Assembly (NCBI GenBank): GCA_045579045.1
Contig: JAZNLL010000095.1
Coordinates: 1-14,934, forward strand
Length of the DNA stretch: 14,934 nt
Source of the DNA: Avoscillospira sp045579045
GTDB lineage: Bacteria > Bacillota > Clostridia > Oscillospirales > Oscillospiraceae
Direction of reading: 5' to 3'
Numbering within the stretch: position 1 is the stretch's first letter; each line of letters starts with the position of its first letter. A program made the translations under genes and the position numbers. Below the pieces are notes generated by a model. That model worked only from the letters and a program-made list of their open reading frames with translations, ran no database searches and was not told the origin of the DNA. This document shows, in pieces, positions 6,524 to 13,791 of this stretch.

Positions 6524-7876
6524 ATGACCACCAACTCCGAATATCTGACCCGACTGAAGACCATTATGGCAGACCAATATACCGTTGACCGCCATCAGCA
6601 GCAGGACCCCTCCATCCATGGCGGTCTGCGCAATCACGATGGCACCGGTGTGCTCATCGGCACCACCAATATCGGTTCTGTCCAGGGTTACTATATGGAA
6701 GACGGACTCCGCCAGCCCATGCCCGGCAAGCTCTATTACCGTGGCATCAGTCTGGAGGACATCGTGGAGTCCCACCGCAAAAACGGCACCTTCGGCTTCA
6801 CGGAAGTAGTGTTCCTGCTGTTGGTAGGCAGGCTCCCCACCGCGGATGAACTGGAAGAATTCACTGCCCTGCTCTCTCAGGCACGGCAGCTGCCCAACGG
6901 CTTTGTGGAAGATACCATCCTCCGCAATCCCAGCCGTGATATCATGAACAAGCTCAGCCGCAGTGTGCTGACTTTGTACTCCTACGATGACCGTCCCGAT
7001 GACCTTTCCGCCGAGAACCTGATGCGCCAGTCCATTGAGCTGATCGCCCGGTTCCCTACCATCGTGGCCAACGGTTATGCCGCCAAGCGGCACTATTTTG
7101 ACGGCAAATCTCTCTATATCCACAACTCCAAGCCCAAGCTGTCTGTGGCAGAGGACTTCCTGCGGATGCTGCGGCAGGATAAGAGCTTCACAGCCGAAGA
7201 AGCCCACCTGCTGGATCTGATGCTGATGATCCATGCCGAACACGGCGGCGGCAACAACTCCACCTATGTCTGCCGTGCCATGTCCTCCAGCAACACCGAT
7301 ACTTACAGTGCCATTGCCGGTGCCGTCGGTTCTCTGAAGGGTCCCCTCCACGGCGGTGCTAATGCCAAGGTCATGCAGATGTTCCGCAATATTCAGGAGA
7401 ATGTCAAGGACCATAAGGACGATGACGAAATTTCCGCCTACCTTGCCAAAATCATGCGCGGTCAGGCCAATGATGGCAGCTGCAAGATTTACGGCCTCGG
7501 TCATGCGGTCTATACCATGTCCGACCCCCGCTGTGAGCTGATCAAAAAATACTCCAAGGAAGTAGCCGAAAAGAACGGCCGCTGGGACGATCTGGCTCTC
7601 ATGATGAAGATCGAGGAACTGGGCATCCCCGTCATCACCAAGATGAAGAACCTGACCACCCCCATCTGCGCCAATGTGGATATGTACTCCGGTCTGATCT
7701 ATGATTTCCTGAACATCCCGCCGGAGCTGTTCACACCGCTGTTTGCCATCGCCCGTATCTCCGGTTGGTGCGCCAACCGCATGGAAGAGGTGCTGACCTG
7801 CAACCGAATTCACCGCCCCGCCTACCGTGCCAAGCAGCTCCATGTGCCCTATGTGGAGCTGGCCGACCGCAAGTAA
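6524..7876 (+). CDS. gltA: Citrate synthase
   Basis: A 450-aa citrate (Si)-synthase-family enzyme joining acetyl-CoA and oxaloacetate to citrate and CoA. The catalytic triad is visible: H276 (GPLHGGAN), H327 (GLGHAVY) and D386 (NVDMYSG). The oxaloacetate-site HAEHGGGNNS (237-246) is also present. The extra N-terminal 40 or so residues and the HGGGNNST variant are typical of the clostridial branch. The start ATG at 6524 has AGGAGG at 6511-6516. The gene stands alone, between its own promoter and the terminator at 7882-7917; no aconitase or isocitrate dehydrogenase gene is adjacent. In fermenters this enzyme usually begins the oxidative route to 2-oxoglutarate and glutamate. 2-Methylcitrate synthase activity cannot be excluded, but no prp genes are near. 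Confidence 0.93.
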   Translation: MTTNSEYLTRLKTIMADQYTVDRHQQQDPSIHGGLRNHDGTGVLIGTTNIGSVQGYYMEDGLRQPMPGKLYYRGISLEDIVESHRKNGTFGFTEVVFLLLVGRLPTADELEEFTALLSQARQLPNGFVEDTILRNPSRDIMNKLSRSVLTLYSYDDRPDDLSAENLMRQSIELIARFPTIVANGYAAKRHYFDGKSLYIHNSKPKLSVAEDFLRMLRQDKSFTAEEAHLLDLMLMIHAEHGGGNNSTYVCRAMSSSNTDTYSAIAGAVGSLKGPLHGGANAKVMQMFRNIQENVKDHKDDDEISAYLAKIMRGQANDGSCKIYGLGHAVYTMSDPRCELIKKYSKEVAEKNGRWDDLALMMKIEELGIPVITKMKNLTTPICANVDMYSGLIYDFLNIPPELFTPLFAIARISGWCANRMEEVLTCNRIHRPAYRAKQLHVPYVELADRK

Positions 7877-7881
7877 ATTCC

Positions 7882-7917
7882 AAACACGCAGAGAGCTTGC
7901 CTCTCTGCGTGTTTTTT
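7882..7917 (+). terminator. Terminator after citrate synthase
   Basis: A 14-bp stem (7882-7895 with 7901-7914, core CACGCAGAGAG) around the loop CTTGC, followed by a run of T to 7917. It begins six bases after the stop codon and stands only about 30 bases before recG. Confidence 0.92.
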
Positions 7918-7947
7918 GCTATCATAGTACAAAAAGGAGGTGCGGTT

Positions 7948-9990
7948 ATGGACTTATACGCCCCGGTCACAAGTTTGCAGGGCATTGGCCCTACACGAGC
8001 CAAACAATTAAAAGCCTTGAATATCGAAACGGTTTATGACCTTCTGGCTTATTTCCCCAGAGCCTATGAAGACCGCACCAAACTGGTCACCATCGATCAG
8101 CTGGAACCGGATCAGCCTGCCTGTTTTGAGGGTATTGTGGTCAAAGGTCCCACCACTTCCCATATCCGCAAGGGTCTGAGCCTGACCAAGCTGCAGGTGG
8201 CAGATCTGACCGGCAAGCTCAATCTGGTCTATTTCAACCAACCCTATGTGGCGGAAAACCTCCGCTATGGCGAGACCTATATTTTCTATGGCACCATCTC
8301 CGGTGACTACGGCAACCAGATGCAAAATCCTGCCTGTGAACCGGCAGATGCACCCGGTGTGACCACCCGGCGAATCCTGCCCATCTATGGGCTCACCGCC
8401 GGTATCTCCAATAAACTCATGGTCAAATGCGTCTCTCAGGCATTGGATGCCTGTCTCGATGCCCTGCCGGAGCTGCTGCCCTATACAGTCATGAGCCGTT
8501 ACGGTCTCTGCAGCCAGCAGGAGGCATACGCCGCCATCCACCAGCCGGAAAGCTGGGAGGTATTGGAGCAGGCCAGAAAACGGCTGATCTTTGAAGAATT
8601 CTATCTGTTCTCCTGCGGTCTGCAGCTCATGCGTCACCGCCGCACAGAAGCCAAAACAGATGCTTATACCCATCTGGATCTGGAGGAATTCTATCAGTCT
8701 CTGCCCTTCCGGCTGACCAATGCCCAGACCAACGCCATTTCCCAAATCGCCGCCGATTTCGGTAAAGGTACCCCCATGAACCGCCTGCTGCAAGGCGATG
8801 TGGGCAGCGGCAAAACCATGGTAGCAGCGGCGGCTGCCTATCTTGCCATCCAAAACGGCAAGCAGGCCGCCTTTATGGCGCCCACGGAAATTCTGGCAGA
8901 GCAGCATTACCAGTCTCTTTCCCGGCTTTTTGAAAAACTGGGAATCCGCTGCGCCCTGCTGACCGGATCTCTCACCGCTGCCGAAAAGCGGCAGGTGAAA
9001 GAATCCCTTTCCAATGGTGAAATTCACCTTGCCGTCGGCACTCACGCCGTGCTGACGGAAGATGTGGTATTCCAAAACCTTGATCTGGTCATTGCCGATG
9101 AGCAGCACCGCTTCGGTGTCGCCCAGCGTGCCGCTTTGGCAGATAAAGGGCAGAAGCCCCACCTGCTGGTCATGTCCGCCACCCCCATCCCCAGAACACT
9201 GGCTCTGATGGTCTATGGCGATCTGGATGTGTCCGTTCTGGACGAGTTGCCCCCCGGCAGACAGACCATTGATACCTTCCTTGTGGGTGAGACCATGCGT
9301 GCCCGGATCAATGCTTTTATCCGCAAACATGCTGAAGCCGGTAATCAGGTTTATGTGGTGTGTCCTGCCGTGGAAGAAAGCGAACTGGACGGTCTGAAAT
9401 CGGCTGAGCTTTGGGCAGAAACCCTGCAAAAGCTCATCTTCCCGGATCTCCGTGTGGGTTTGCTCCACGGCAAGCTGAAGGGCGCAGAAAAAGACCGGGT
9501 CATGGGACAGTTTGTCCGTCATGAACTGGATGTTCTGGTTGCCACAACCGTCATTGAAGTGGGTGTGGATGTGCCCAATGCCACCTTGATTGTTATTGAA
9601 AATGCCGACCGCTTTGGTCTCAGTCAGCTCCATCAGCTGCGTGGACGGGTAGGCAGAGGCAAGGATAAGAGCTACTGCGTTTTGTTCTCCGATAATAAAA
9701 ATGCGGAAACACAGGCACGGCTCAAAGCTCTCTGCAAGACCAACGATGGCTTCGTCATTGCGGAAGAAGATCTGAAGCTCCGTGGCCCCGGTGATTTCTT
9801 CGGCAGCCGTCAGCACGGTCTGCCCCAGTTCAAGGCCGCCAGTCTGACCTCCGATCTGGAAATTCTCCACCTTGCCAAAAACGCAGCGGAAACCGCTTTG
9901 GCAGACCCCGACTATGTGAACGACCCCACCTTCCCTGCCCTTCAGGCACGAATCCAAAACCTCTTCCGGGAAGACAATACGATGAACTAA
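7948..9990 (+). CDS. recG: ATP-dependent DNA helicase RecG
   Basis: A 680-aa superfamily-2 helicase that remodels stalled replication forks and branched recombination intermediates. The N-terminal wedge/OB-fold domain spans about 1-230, with a helix-hairpin-helix-like QGIGPTRAKQLKAL (11-24). Helicase motifs: I GDVGSGKT (283-290), II DEQH (384-387), III MSATPIPRT (409-417), then GVDVPNAT and the motif VI QLRGRVGRGKDKSYC. The C-terminal GPGDFFGSRQHGLPQF is a RecG signature. The start ATG at 7948 has GGAGG at 7936-7940; an open frame reaches back to 7765 but overlaps citrate synthase and the terminator. The stop codon lies at the edge of the shared hairpin with the converging amidase gene. The promoter is not obvious in the roughly 30 bases between terminator and start. 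Confidence 0.96.
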   Translation: MDLYAPVTSLQGIGPTRAKQLKALNIETVYDLLAYFPRAYEDRTKLVTIDQLEPDQPACFEGIVVKGPTTSHIRKGLSLTKLQVADLTGKLNLVYFNQPYVAENLRYGETYIFYGTISGDYGNQMQNPACEPADAPGVTTRRILPIYGLTAGISNKLMVKCVSQALDACLDALPELLPYTVMSRYGLCSQQEAYAAIHQPESWEVLEQARKRLIFEEFYLFSCGLQLMRHRRTEAKTDAYTHLDLEEFYQSLPFRLTNAQTNAISQIAADFGKGTPMNRLLQGDVGSGKTMVAAAAAYLAIQNGKQAAFMAPTEILAEQHYQSLSRLFEKLGIRCALLTGSLTAAEKRQVKESLSNGEIHLAVGTHAVLTEDVVFQNLDLVIADEQHRFGVAQRAALADKGQKPHLLVMSATPIPRTLALMVYGDLDVSVLDELPPGRQTIDTFLVGETMRARINAFIRKHAEAGNQVYVVCPAVEESELDGLKSAELWAETLQKLIFPDLRVGLLHGKLKGAEKDRVMGQFVRHELDVLVATTVIEVGVDVPNATLIVIENADRFGLSQLHQLRGRVGRGKDKSYCVLFSDNKNAETQARLKALCKTNDGFVIAEEDLKLRGPGDFFGSRQHGLPQFKAASLTSDLEILHLAKNAAETALADPDYVNDPTFPALQARIQNLFREDNTMN

Positions 9991-10018
9991 AAAAGAGAGG
10001 CTTTCGCCTCTCTTTTTT
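9989..10018. terminator. Bidirectional terminator between recG and the amidase gene
   Basis: A perfect 13-bp stem, AAAAAAGAGAGGC (9989-10001) with its complement (10006-10018), around the loop TTTC. The A run on one side and the T run on the other make it a terminator in both directions. It includes two bases of the recG stop and two bases of the amidase stop. Confidence 0.92.
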
Positions 10019-10760
10019 ACCGTTCCGGCACCACATAAGCCGCATTGGCATAGCCCACGATATCCTTATATCGGACAGCGTACCAGTTGCCGCTTTCCCC
10101 GGTGATGGTGAGGATATCGCCGTTTTCCGCCTGGGTGAGAATGGGCGAATCCGTGGTGGGCAGTTCCCGGATATTCAGTCTGCCCCACTGGACAGAAACC
10201 CTCCCCTGTCTGGTCCCGGAAGGCTCGATAAAGGGCACACCGAAATACTCCGTCACACCGAGAGACAATGCTCTGGCAATGGCATCCAGATTGTTCTCGA
10301 TCCAGGTTGCGTCTTCCACATTGTCGTGATAGCCCAATTCTGCCAACACTGCCGGTGCGATGGTTCTGCGGACTTCGCCGATATTTACCGTGGGCAATGC
10401 CCGAACCAGATCCGGCAAGGGGTAGATGGGCTTTAAGTTGTCCACCAGAATCTCTGCCATCCGCAGACTGTTGGCACTGCCGGGGTAATAATAGAGATCG
10501 ATGCCCCGGTTGTTGCCTTCGTTGCCCGGTCCGGAGGCGTTGGAATGGAGGGCCAAATGGAAATCATAGTTCCCGGCATTGGACTGCCGGATGGCTGCCG
10601 CCGCATTCTGCATGGGGTCGTTTCTGGTCACTTCGATGCCGCTGGCCAGCAGATAGGGTTCCATGCGGTCAGCCAGCAGATTCATCCAGTATTCTTCATT
10701 GCCTGTGGTCACATAAGGATTGAACTCCTGTGTGGAGGGGCTTAAATACAGTCTCGGCAT
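10017..10760 (-). CDS. N-acetylmuramoyl-L-alanine amidase-like protein with SH3 domain
   Basis: A 247-aa protein with an Amidase_3-like domain (about 1-176) and a C-terminal bacterial SH3 domain (about 186-247, starting GRVSVQWGRLNIRELP). Family members cut the bond between MurNAc and L-alanine in peptidoglycan. Retained active-site features are E22/E23 (GNEEYW), H72 (LALHSNA) and E141 (LAELGYHDN). The first zinc histidine, normally in DPGHGG near the N-terminus, is absent: the matching strand reads LYLSPSTQEF (4-13). There is no signal peptide or membrane helix. A cell-wall enzyme exported by another way, a lysis or spore role, or loss of activity are all possible. The start ATG at 10760-10758 is preceded by AAAGGTGG; an upstream start at 10796 is less likely. 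It shares a terminator with recG. Confidence 0.82.
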   Translation of the reverse strand: MPRLYLSPSTQEFNPYVTTGNEEYWMNLLADRMEPYLLASGIEVTRNDPMQNAAAAIRQSNAGNYDFHLALHSNASGPGNEGNNRGIDLYYYPGSANSLRMAEILVDNLKPIYPLPDLVRALPTVNIGEVRRTIAPAVLAELGYHDNVEDATWIENNLDAIARALSLGVTEYFGVPFIEPSGTRQGRVSVQWGRLNIRELPTTDSPILTQAENGDILTITGESGNWYAVRYKDIVGYANAAYVVPER

Positions 10761-10804
10761 AAAAATCCCACCTTTCTGTTCATGTCTATGCGGCAATATG
10801 GCTG

Positions 10805-10834
10805 TTTACAACCACCCATTGTATGTGATATGAT
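10805..10834 (+). promoter_or_regulatory. Promoter of the exonuclease gene
   Basis: TTTACA (10805-10810), 18 bases ending in TGA, then TATGAT (10829-10834): an extended -10 promoter. Transcription would begin near 10841, and AAGGA at 10849-10853 precedes the ATG at 10865. Confidence 0.65.
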
Positions 10835-10864
10835 AGTCTGACATGAAGAAGGATCGGTGTTGCT

Positions 10865-11821
10865 ATGCAGTACATTGTTCTGGATATGGAATGGAACCAG
10901 CCCTGGCCCGGTACCTATGCGGCAAAGAAGCCCCTGCCGGTGCGAATCCGGGGTGAGGTCATCCAGATCGGTGCTGTCCGCCTGACGGACAGGCAGATCG
11001 TCGGTGACGAGTTCCAGGTCCTGATCAAGCCCAAAGTATACCGCAAGCTGAATAAGAAAGTCTCCAGCCTCACGGGAATCAAGGATTCTCAACTGGCAGA
11101 GCACGGCATCCCCTTCCCCGAGGCCATGGAGCGGTTCCGGGAATGGTGCGGTGAAGACTGTGTGTTCCTCACATGGGGCTTTGACGATATCGGCATTTTA
11201 AAAGAGAATATGGCGCTGCATGAGCTGGAAAGCAGTTGGGTGGACAACTGGTACAATGCCCAGATGATCTACAATGCCCAGACCGATGGTGCTTCCGCTC
11301 AGAAGGCATTGAAAACTGCCATGCAGATGTCCGGTGTGGAAGCCACCCGCCCTGCCCATGATGCGTTGGGCGATGCCTACCATACTGCCATCGTCTGCTC
11401 CCGACTGGATCTGCCCAGAGGTATTGCCGAATACGGCAAGGCGGTGGAGAAGCACGAAAACGGCTTCAACGGCGCAGAGCTGCCCGGCTGTATCAGCCGC
11501 AAAGTCTACCACGGTCTGGAAAGCAAAGAAGTCGCTCTGGAGCTGCTGGGTGTCAAGGAAAATCGCTGTCCCAAATGCGATACTGCCATGACCCATGACA
11601 AATGGATCAGCCAGCAGAGCAAGCGGTATATGACCATGTCCCACTGCCCGGAGCACGGCAGCTTCCTCATCCGTGTCCGTCTCATCCCCGAGGAGGATGG
11701 CACCCTGAAAGCCAGCCGCCTCATCTACGAAGGCGACTCCGAAGTCGCCAAAAACTACGATGCGGTCATCGCCAGACCCAAAGTCCGCAAGCGCACCTCC
11801 AGAAAAAAGAAGCCTGTATAA
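10865..11821 (+). CDS. DEDDh 3'-5' exonuclease with C-terminal zinc-finger-like region
   Basis: A 318-aa protein of the RNase T/DnaQ exonuclease fold. Metal-binding residues are D7 and E9 (VLDMEWN), D107 or D108 (WGFDDIG), and H165 with D170 (PAHDALGDA), giving the DEDDh pattern. This resembles KapD/ERI-1-like exonucleases acting on RNA or single-stranded DNA; the natural substrate is unknown. After the exonuclease domain (about 1-182), residues 235-264 hold C235-x2-C238 and C261-x2-H264, a probable zinc-binding knuckle. The end is strongly basic (RPKVRKRTSRKKKP), suggesting nucleic-acid contact. The start ATG at 10865 has AAGGA at 10849-10853, a somewhat long spacing. It is a single-gene unit with promoter at 10805-10834 and terminator at 11828-11857. 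Confidence 0.85.
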   Translation: MQYIVLDMEWNQPWPGTYAAKKPLPVRIRGEVIQIGAVRLTDRQIVGDEFQVLIKPKVYRKLNKKVSSLTGIKDSQLAEHGIPFPEAMERFREWCGEDCVFLTWGFDDIGILKENMALHELESSWVDNWYNAQMIYNAQTDGASAQKALKTAMQMSGVEATRPAHDALGDAYHTAIVCSRLDLPRGIAEYGKAVEKHENGFNGAELPGCISRKVYHGLESKEVALELLGVKENRCPKCDTAMTHDKWISQQSKRYMTMSHCPEHGSFLIRVRLIPEEDGTLKASRLIYEGDSEVAKNYDAVIARPKVRKRTSRKKKPV

Positions 11822-11827
11822 AACCCT

Positions 11828-11857
11828 GCCCCGGAAGGAAACTTCCGGGGCTTTTTT
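11828..11857 (+). terminator. Terminator after the exonuclease gene
   Basis: Stem GCCCCGGAAG (11828-11837) with CTTCCGGGGC (11842-11851), loop GAAA, then six T. A textbook intrinsic terminator six bases after the stop. Confidence 0.95.
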
Positions 11858-11879
11858 GCAGTTAATTTGTAAAGCACAC

Positions 11880-11908
11880 TTGACATTTAATTCCTCGTGT
11901 GTTATGTT
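11880..11908 (+). promoter_or_regulatory. Promoter of the XRE-membrane protein cassette
   Basis: A perfect TTGACA (11880-11885), 17-base spacer, and TATGTT (11903-11908). Transcription should begin near 11915, the first base of the palindrome at 11915-11930. Confidence 0.8.
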
Positions 11909-11914
11909 CAAAAT

Positions 11915-11930
11915 GTAAAGTTAACTTTAC
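11915..11930 (+). promoter_or_regulatory. Palindromic operator at the XRE promoter
   Basis: GTAAAGTT followed directly by its exact complement AACTTTAC, a 16-bp perfect palindrome at the predicted start of transcription. A further half-site GTAAAG lies at 11869-11874, just upstream of the -35. Autoregulation by the XRE-type protein encoded next is the likely reading (inference). Confidence 0.65.
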
Positions 11931-11949
11931 CATTCGCGGAGGTGATTCT

Positions 11950-12147
11950 TTGAATAACAAAATAAGAGAATTGCGCAAGGAACATAAGGTCACACAAGAT
12001 GATTTGGCAGGAGCCGTTGGCGTGACCCGTCAGACGATCATATCCTTAGAGAATGGCAAATATAATGCCTCCTTACAACTTGCGCATAGGATATCAAAAT
12101 ATTTTGATATGCGGATTGAGGATGTTTTTATTTTTGAGGAGGACTAA
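11950..12147 (+). CDS. Small XRE-family transcriptional regulator
   Basis: A 65-aa single-domain helix-turn-helix protein. The HTH covers about residues 4-58: the first helix KIRELRKEHK, then VTQDDLAGAVGVTRQTIISLENGKYNASLQLAHRISKYF, very close to the many small Cro/CI-like regulators of firmicutes. The start is TTG at 11950, with GGAGGTGA at 11938-11945; counting TTG as the first residue gives the family's usual MNNKIRELRKEHK beginning. An open frame reaches back to 11899 but would lie upstream of the ribosome binding site and over the operator. It probably represses its own promoter through the palindrome at 11915-11930. Its stop is two bases before the next start, so both genes are co-translated. 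The gene is markedly AT-rich compared with its GC-rich neighbours, a sign of separate acquisition. Confidence 0.92.
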   Translation: MNNKIRELRKEHKVTQDDLAGAVGVTRQTIISLENGKYNASLQLAHRISKYFDMRIEDVFIFEED

Positions 12148-12149
12148 CT

Positions 12150-12566
12150 ATGGATTTCAAAAAGAAGCTTAAAACAAGATTGTATGTTGCGATCATTTAT
12201 ATTGCCCTTGGCGCAATGATGATTGTCGGAGTAGTCGCAGTAAAACCAAGCAATGATTTCATATCAACTTTCGGTGCCACCCTGATCGTAGCGGGAATTG
12301 CTCGGATCATAAACTATATTATGGTCACAAGAGATGACGAAACCGTCAGAAAAAAAGAAATCATCGAAACAGATGAAAGAAACATTTCAATTATCCACAA
12401 AGCAAAAAGCGTTGCTTTCTCCATATATACACTACTTACAGGTACAGCGGTAATTGTTTTATCCCTTTTCGGCAAGCATGAAACAGCCAAATGGATCGCA
12501 TATTCTTTCTGCCTGCTTGTTGTCATTTATTGGATTTGCTATTGGGTATACCAGAAAAAATCATAA
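12150..12566 (+). CDS. Four-helix membrane protein, DUF2178-like
   Basis: A 138-aa integral membrane protein with four predicted helices at about 11-31, 39-59, 88-107 and 113-134, and a charged cytoplasmic loop (60-87) containing the motif TDERN (74-78). That layout and the DER motif recall DUF2178-type proteins that often follow a small XRE regulator in firmicutes; the exact family is not certain. The function of such proteins is not established; sensing or modulating a membrane signal for the partner regulator is only a guess. GGAGG at 12138-12142 lies inside the end of the XRE gene. The base composition is AT-rich like its partner's. No clear terminator follows. Confidence 0.8.
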   Translation: MDFKKKLKTRLYVAIIYIALGAMMIVGVVAVKPSNDFISTFGATLIVAGIARIINYIMVTRDDETVRKKEIIETDERNISIIHKAKSVAFSIYTLLTGTAVIVLSLFGKHETAKWIAYSFCLLVVIYWICYWVYQKKS

Positions 12567-12598
12567 AAAGGATCAATGGATTATATAAGTAAAAATGT

Positions 12599-12627
12599 TT
12601 GAATTTTTTGCAAAATTTTGGTATAAT
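12599..12627 (+). promoter_or_regulatory. Promoter of the sugar kinase gene
   Basis: TTGAAT (12599-12604), 17 bases ending in TGG, and a perfect TATAAT (12622-12627). Transcription would begin near 12634, with AGGAGGG at 12648-12654 following. Confidence 0.8.
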
Positions 12628-12661
12628 TCACGGGTATGATTATGGATAGGAGGGTCCCAAC

Positions 12662-13744
12662 ATGACCTTTTCCCCGGAAATTCAGCCCGTTTTGGACTTG
12701 TTTTTTGAAAAAAACACCGTAGAATCCTGTGAAAAATACGGTCACGGCCACATCAACCGCACCTTTTTGGTCGTTACTGATGAAAAAAAGCGCTATATTT
12801 TGCAAAAAATTAACACAAAAATCTTCAAAAATGCCCGGCAGCTGATGGAAAATATCGCCATGGTCAACGAGTATCTCTGCACCCAGACCGATGACCCCAG
12901 AGAGGTGCTCCATCTGGTTCCCACTCTGGACGGGCAGCCCTATGTCCACTCGGAGGAGCTGGGCGTCTGGCGACTGTTTGACTATCTGGAAAACTCTTTC
13001 TGCCTGCAGCTGCCGGAGACCACGGAAGACTTTTACCAGAGCGCTGTGGCCTTCGGTCGTTTCCAGCAGTTGCTCAAGGACTTCCCTGCCGAGAAGCTCC
13101 ACGAGACCATCCCCAACTTCCACAACACCCCTGACCGCTACCGCCAGTTCAAAGAAGCCGTGGCAGCCGATCCCCTTGGCAGAGCCAAGGATGTGCAGGA
13201 AGAGATCCGCTTCATCCTGGAAAGAGAGCATGAGGCCAGCACCCTCACCGACCTTTTGGAACAGGGCAAGCTGCCCCTGCGGGTGACTCACAACGATACC
13301 AAGCTGAACAATGTCATGTTCGATGCTGACACCCGGAAGGCCCTGTGCGTCATCGATCTGGACACGGTCATGCCCGGTCTGAGCCTGTACGATTACGGCG
13401 ATTCCATCCGTTTCGGCGCCTCCACCGCCGCTGAGGATGAACCGGATCTCAGCAAGGTGGAAATGAGCCTTGCCATGTTCGAGACCTACACTGACGGTTT
13501 CCTCACCGCCTGTCCCGGTCTGACGGAGCTGGAGCGGCAGATGATGCCCATGGGTGCCAAGCTCATGACCATGGAGCTGGCACTGCGCTTCCTGGCTGAC
13601 CACTTAAACGGCGATGTCTACTTTGCCATTCAGCGTCCCGGTCAAAATCTGGACCGTGCCAGAACTCAGATCAAGCTGATCGCCGATATGGAGAAAAAAT
13701 GGGATGCCATGAACGAGATCGTGACCCGTCTTTCTGCCCGATAA
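12662..13744 (+). CDS. APH-family sugar kinase, N-acetylhexosamine 1-kinase-like
   Basis: A 360-aa kinase with the aminoglycoside-phosphotransferase fold. The nucleotide-binding N-lobe includes YGHGHINRTF (26-35) and the probable ATP lysine in YILQKI (45-50). The catalytic loop is THNDTKLNNVMF (209-220; catalytic D212), and the magnesium site is VIDLDTVMPG (230-239). The following SLYDYGDSIRFGA (241-253) is characteristic of NahK/MdsC-like proteins, which phosphorylate GlcNAc or GalNAc at C1 in the salvage of host glycans. Length matches NahK of bifidobacteria. There is no neighbouring lacto-N-biose phosphorylase or UDP-sugar gene, so the sugar is inferred, not shown. The start ATG at 12662 has AGGAGGG at 12648-12654. 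A terminator at 13751-13778 follows directly. Confidence 0.85.
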   Translation: MTFSPEIQPVLDLFFEKNTVESCEKYGHGHINRTFLVVTDEKKRYILQKINTKIFKNARQLMENIAMVNEYLCTQTDDPREVLHLVPTLDGQPYVHSEELGVWRLFDYLENSFCLQLPETTEDFYQSAVAFGRFQQLLKDFPAEKLHETIPNFHNTPDRYRQFKEAVAADPLGRAKDVQEEIRFILEREHEASTLTDLLEQGKLPLRVTHNDTKLNNVMFDADTRKALCVIDLDTVMPGLSLYDYGDSIRFGASTAAEDEPDLSKVEMSLAMFETYTDGFLTACPGLTELERQMMPMGAKLMTMELALRFLADHLNGDVYFAIQRPGQNLDRARTQIKLIADMEKKWDAMNEIVTRLSAR

Positions 13745-13750
13745 AACTGT

Positions 13751-13778
13751 GACCCTGCTCTTTCAGCAGGGTCTTTTT
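13751..13778 (+). terminator. Terminator between the kinase and the lipoprotein gene
   Basis: Stem GACCCTGCT (13751-13759) with AGCAGGGTC (13765-13773), loop CTTTC, then TTTTT. It ends just three bases before the AGGAGG of the next gene, leaving no room for a promoter in between. Confidence 0.88.
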
Positions 13779-13791
13779 CAAGGAGGCATTT

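Noticed and set aside
6470..7843. A 457-codon minus-strand open frame opposite citrate synthase
   Set aside because: It is antisense to a complete citrate synthase, and its translation is the low-complexity Gly/His/Val-rich pattern of shadow frames.
7898..7925. Possible recG promoter TTGCCT and TATCAT
   Set aside because: The -35 lies inside the terminator stem of citrate synthase, and both elements are weak; not supported enough to list.
8008..9957. A 649-codon minus-strand open frame opposite recG
   Set aside because: Its sequence is that of a shadow frame, lying wholly inside recG, whose helicase motifs are all intact.
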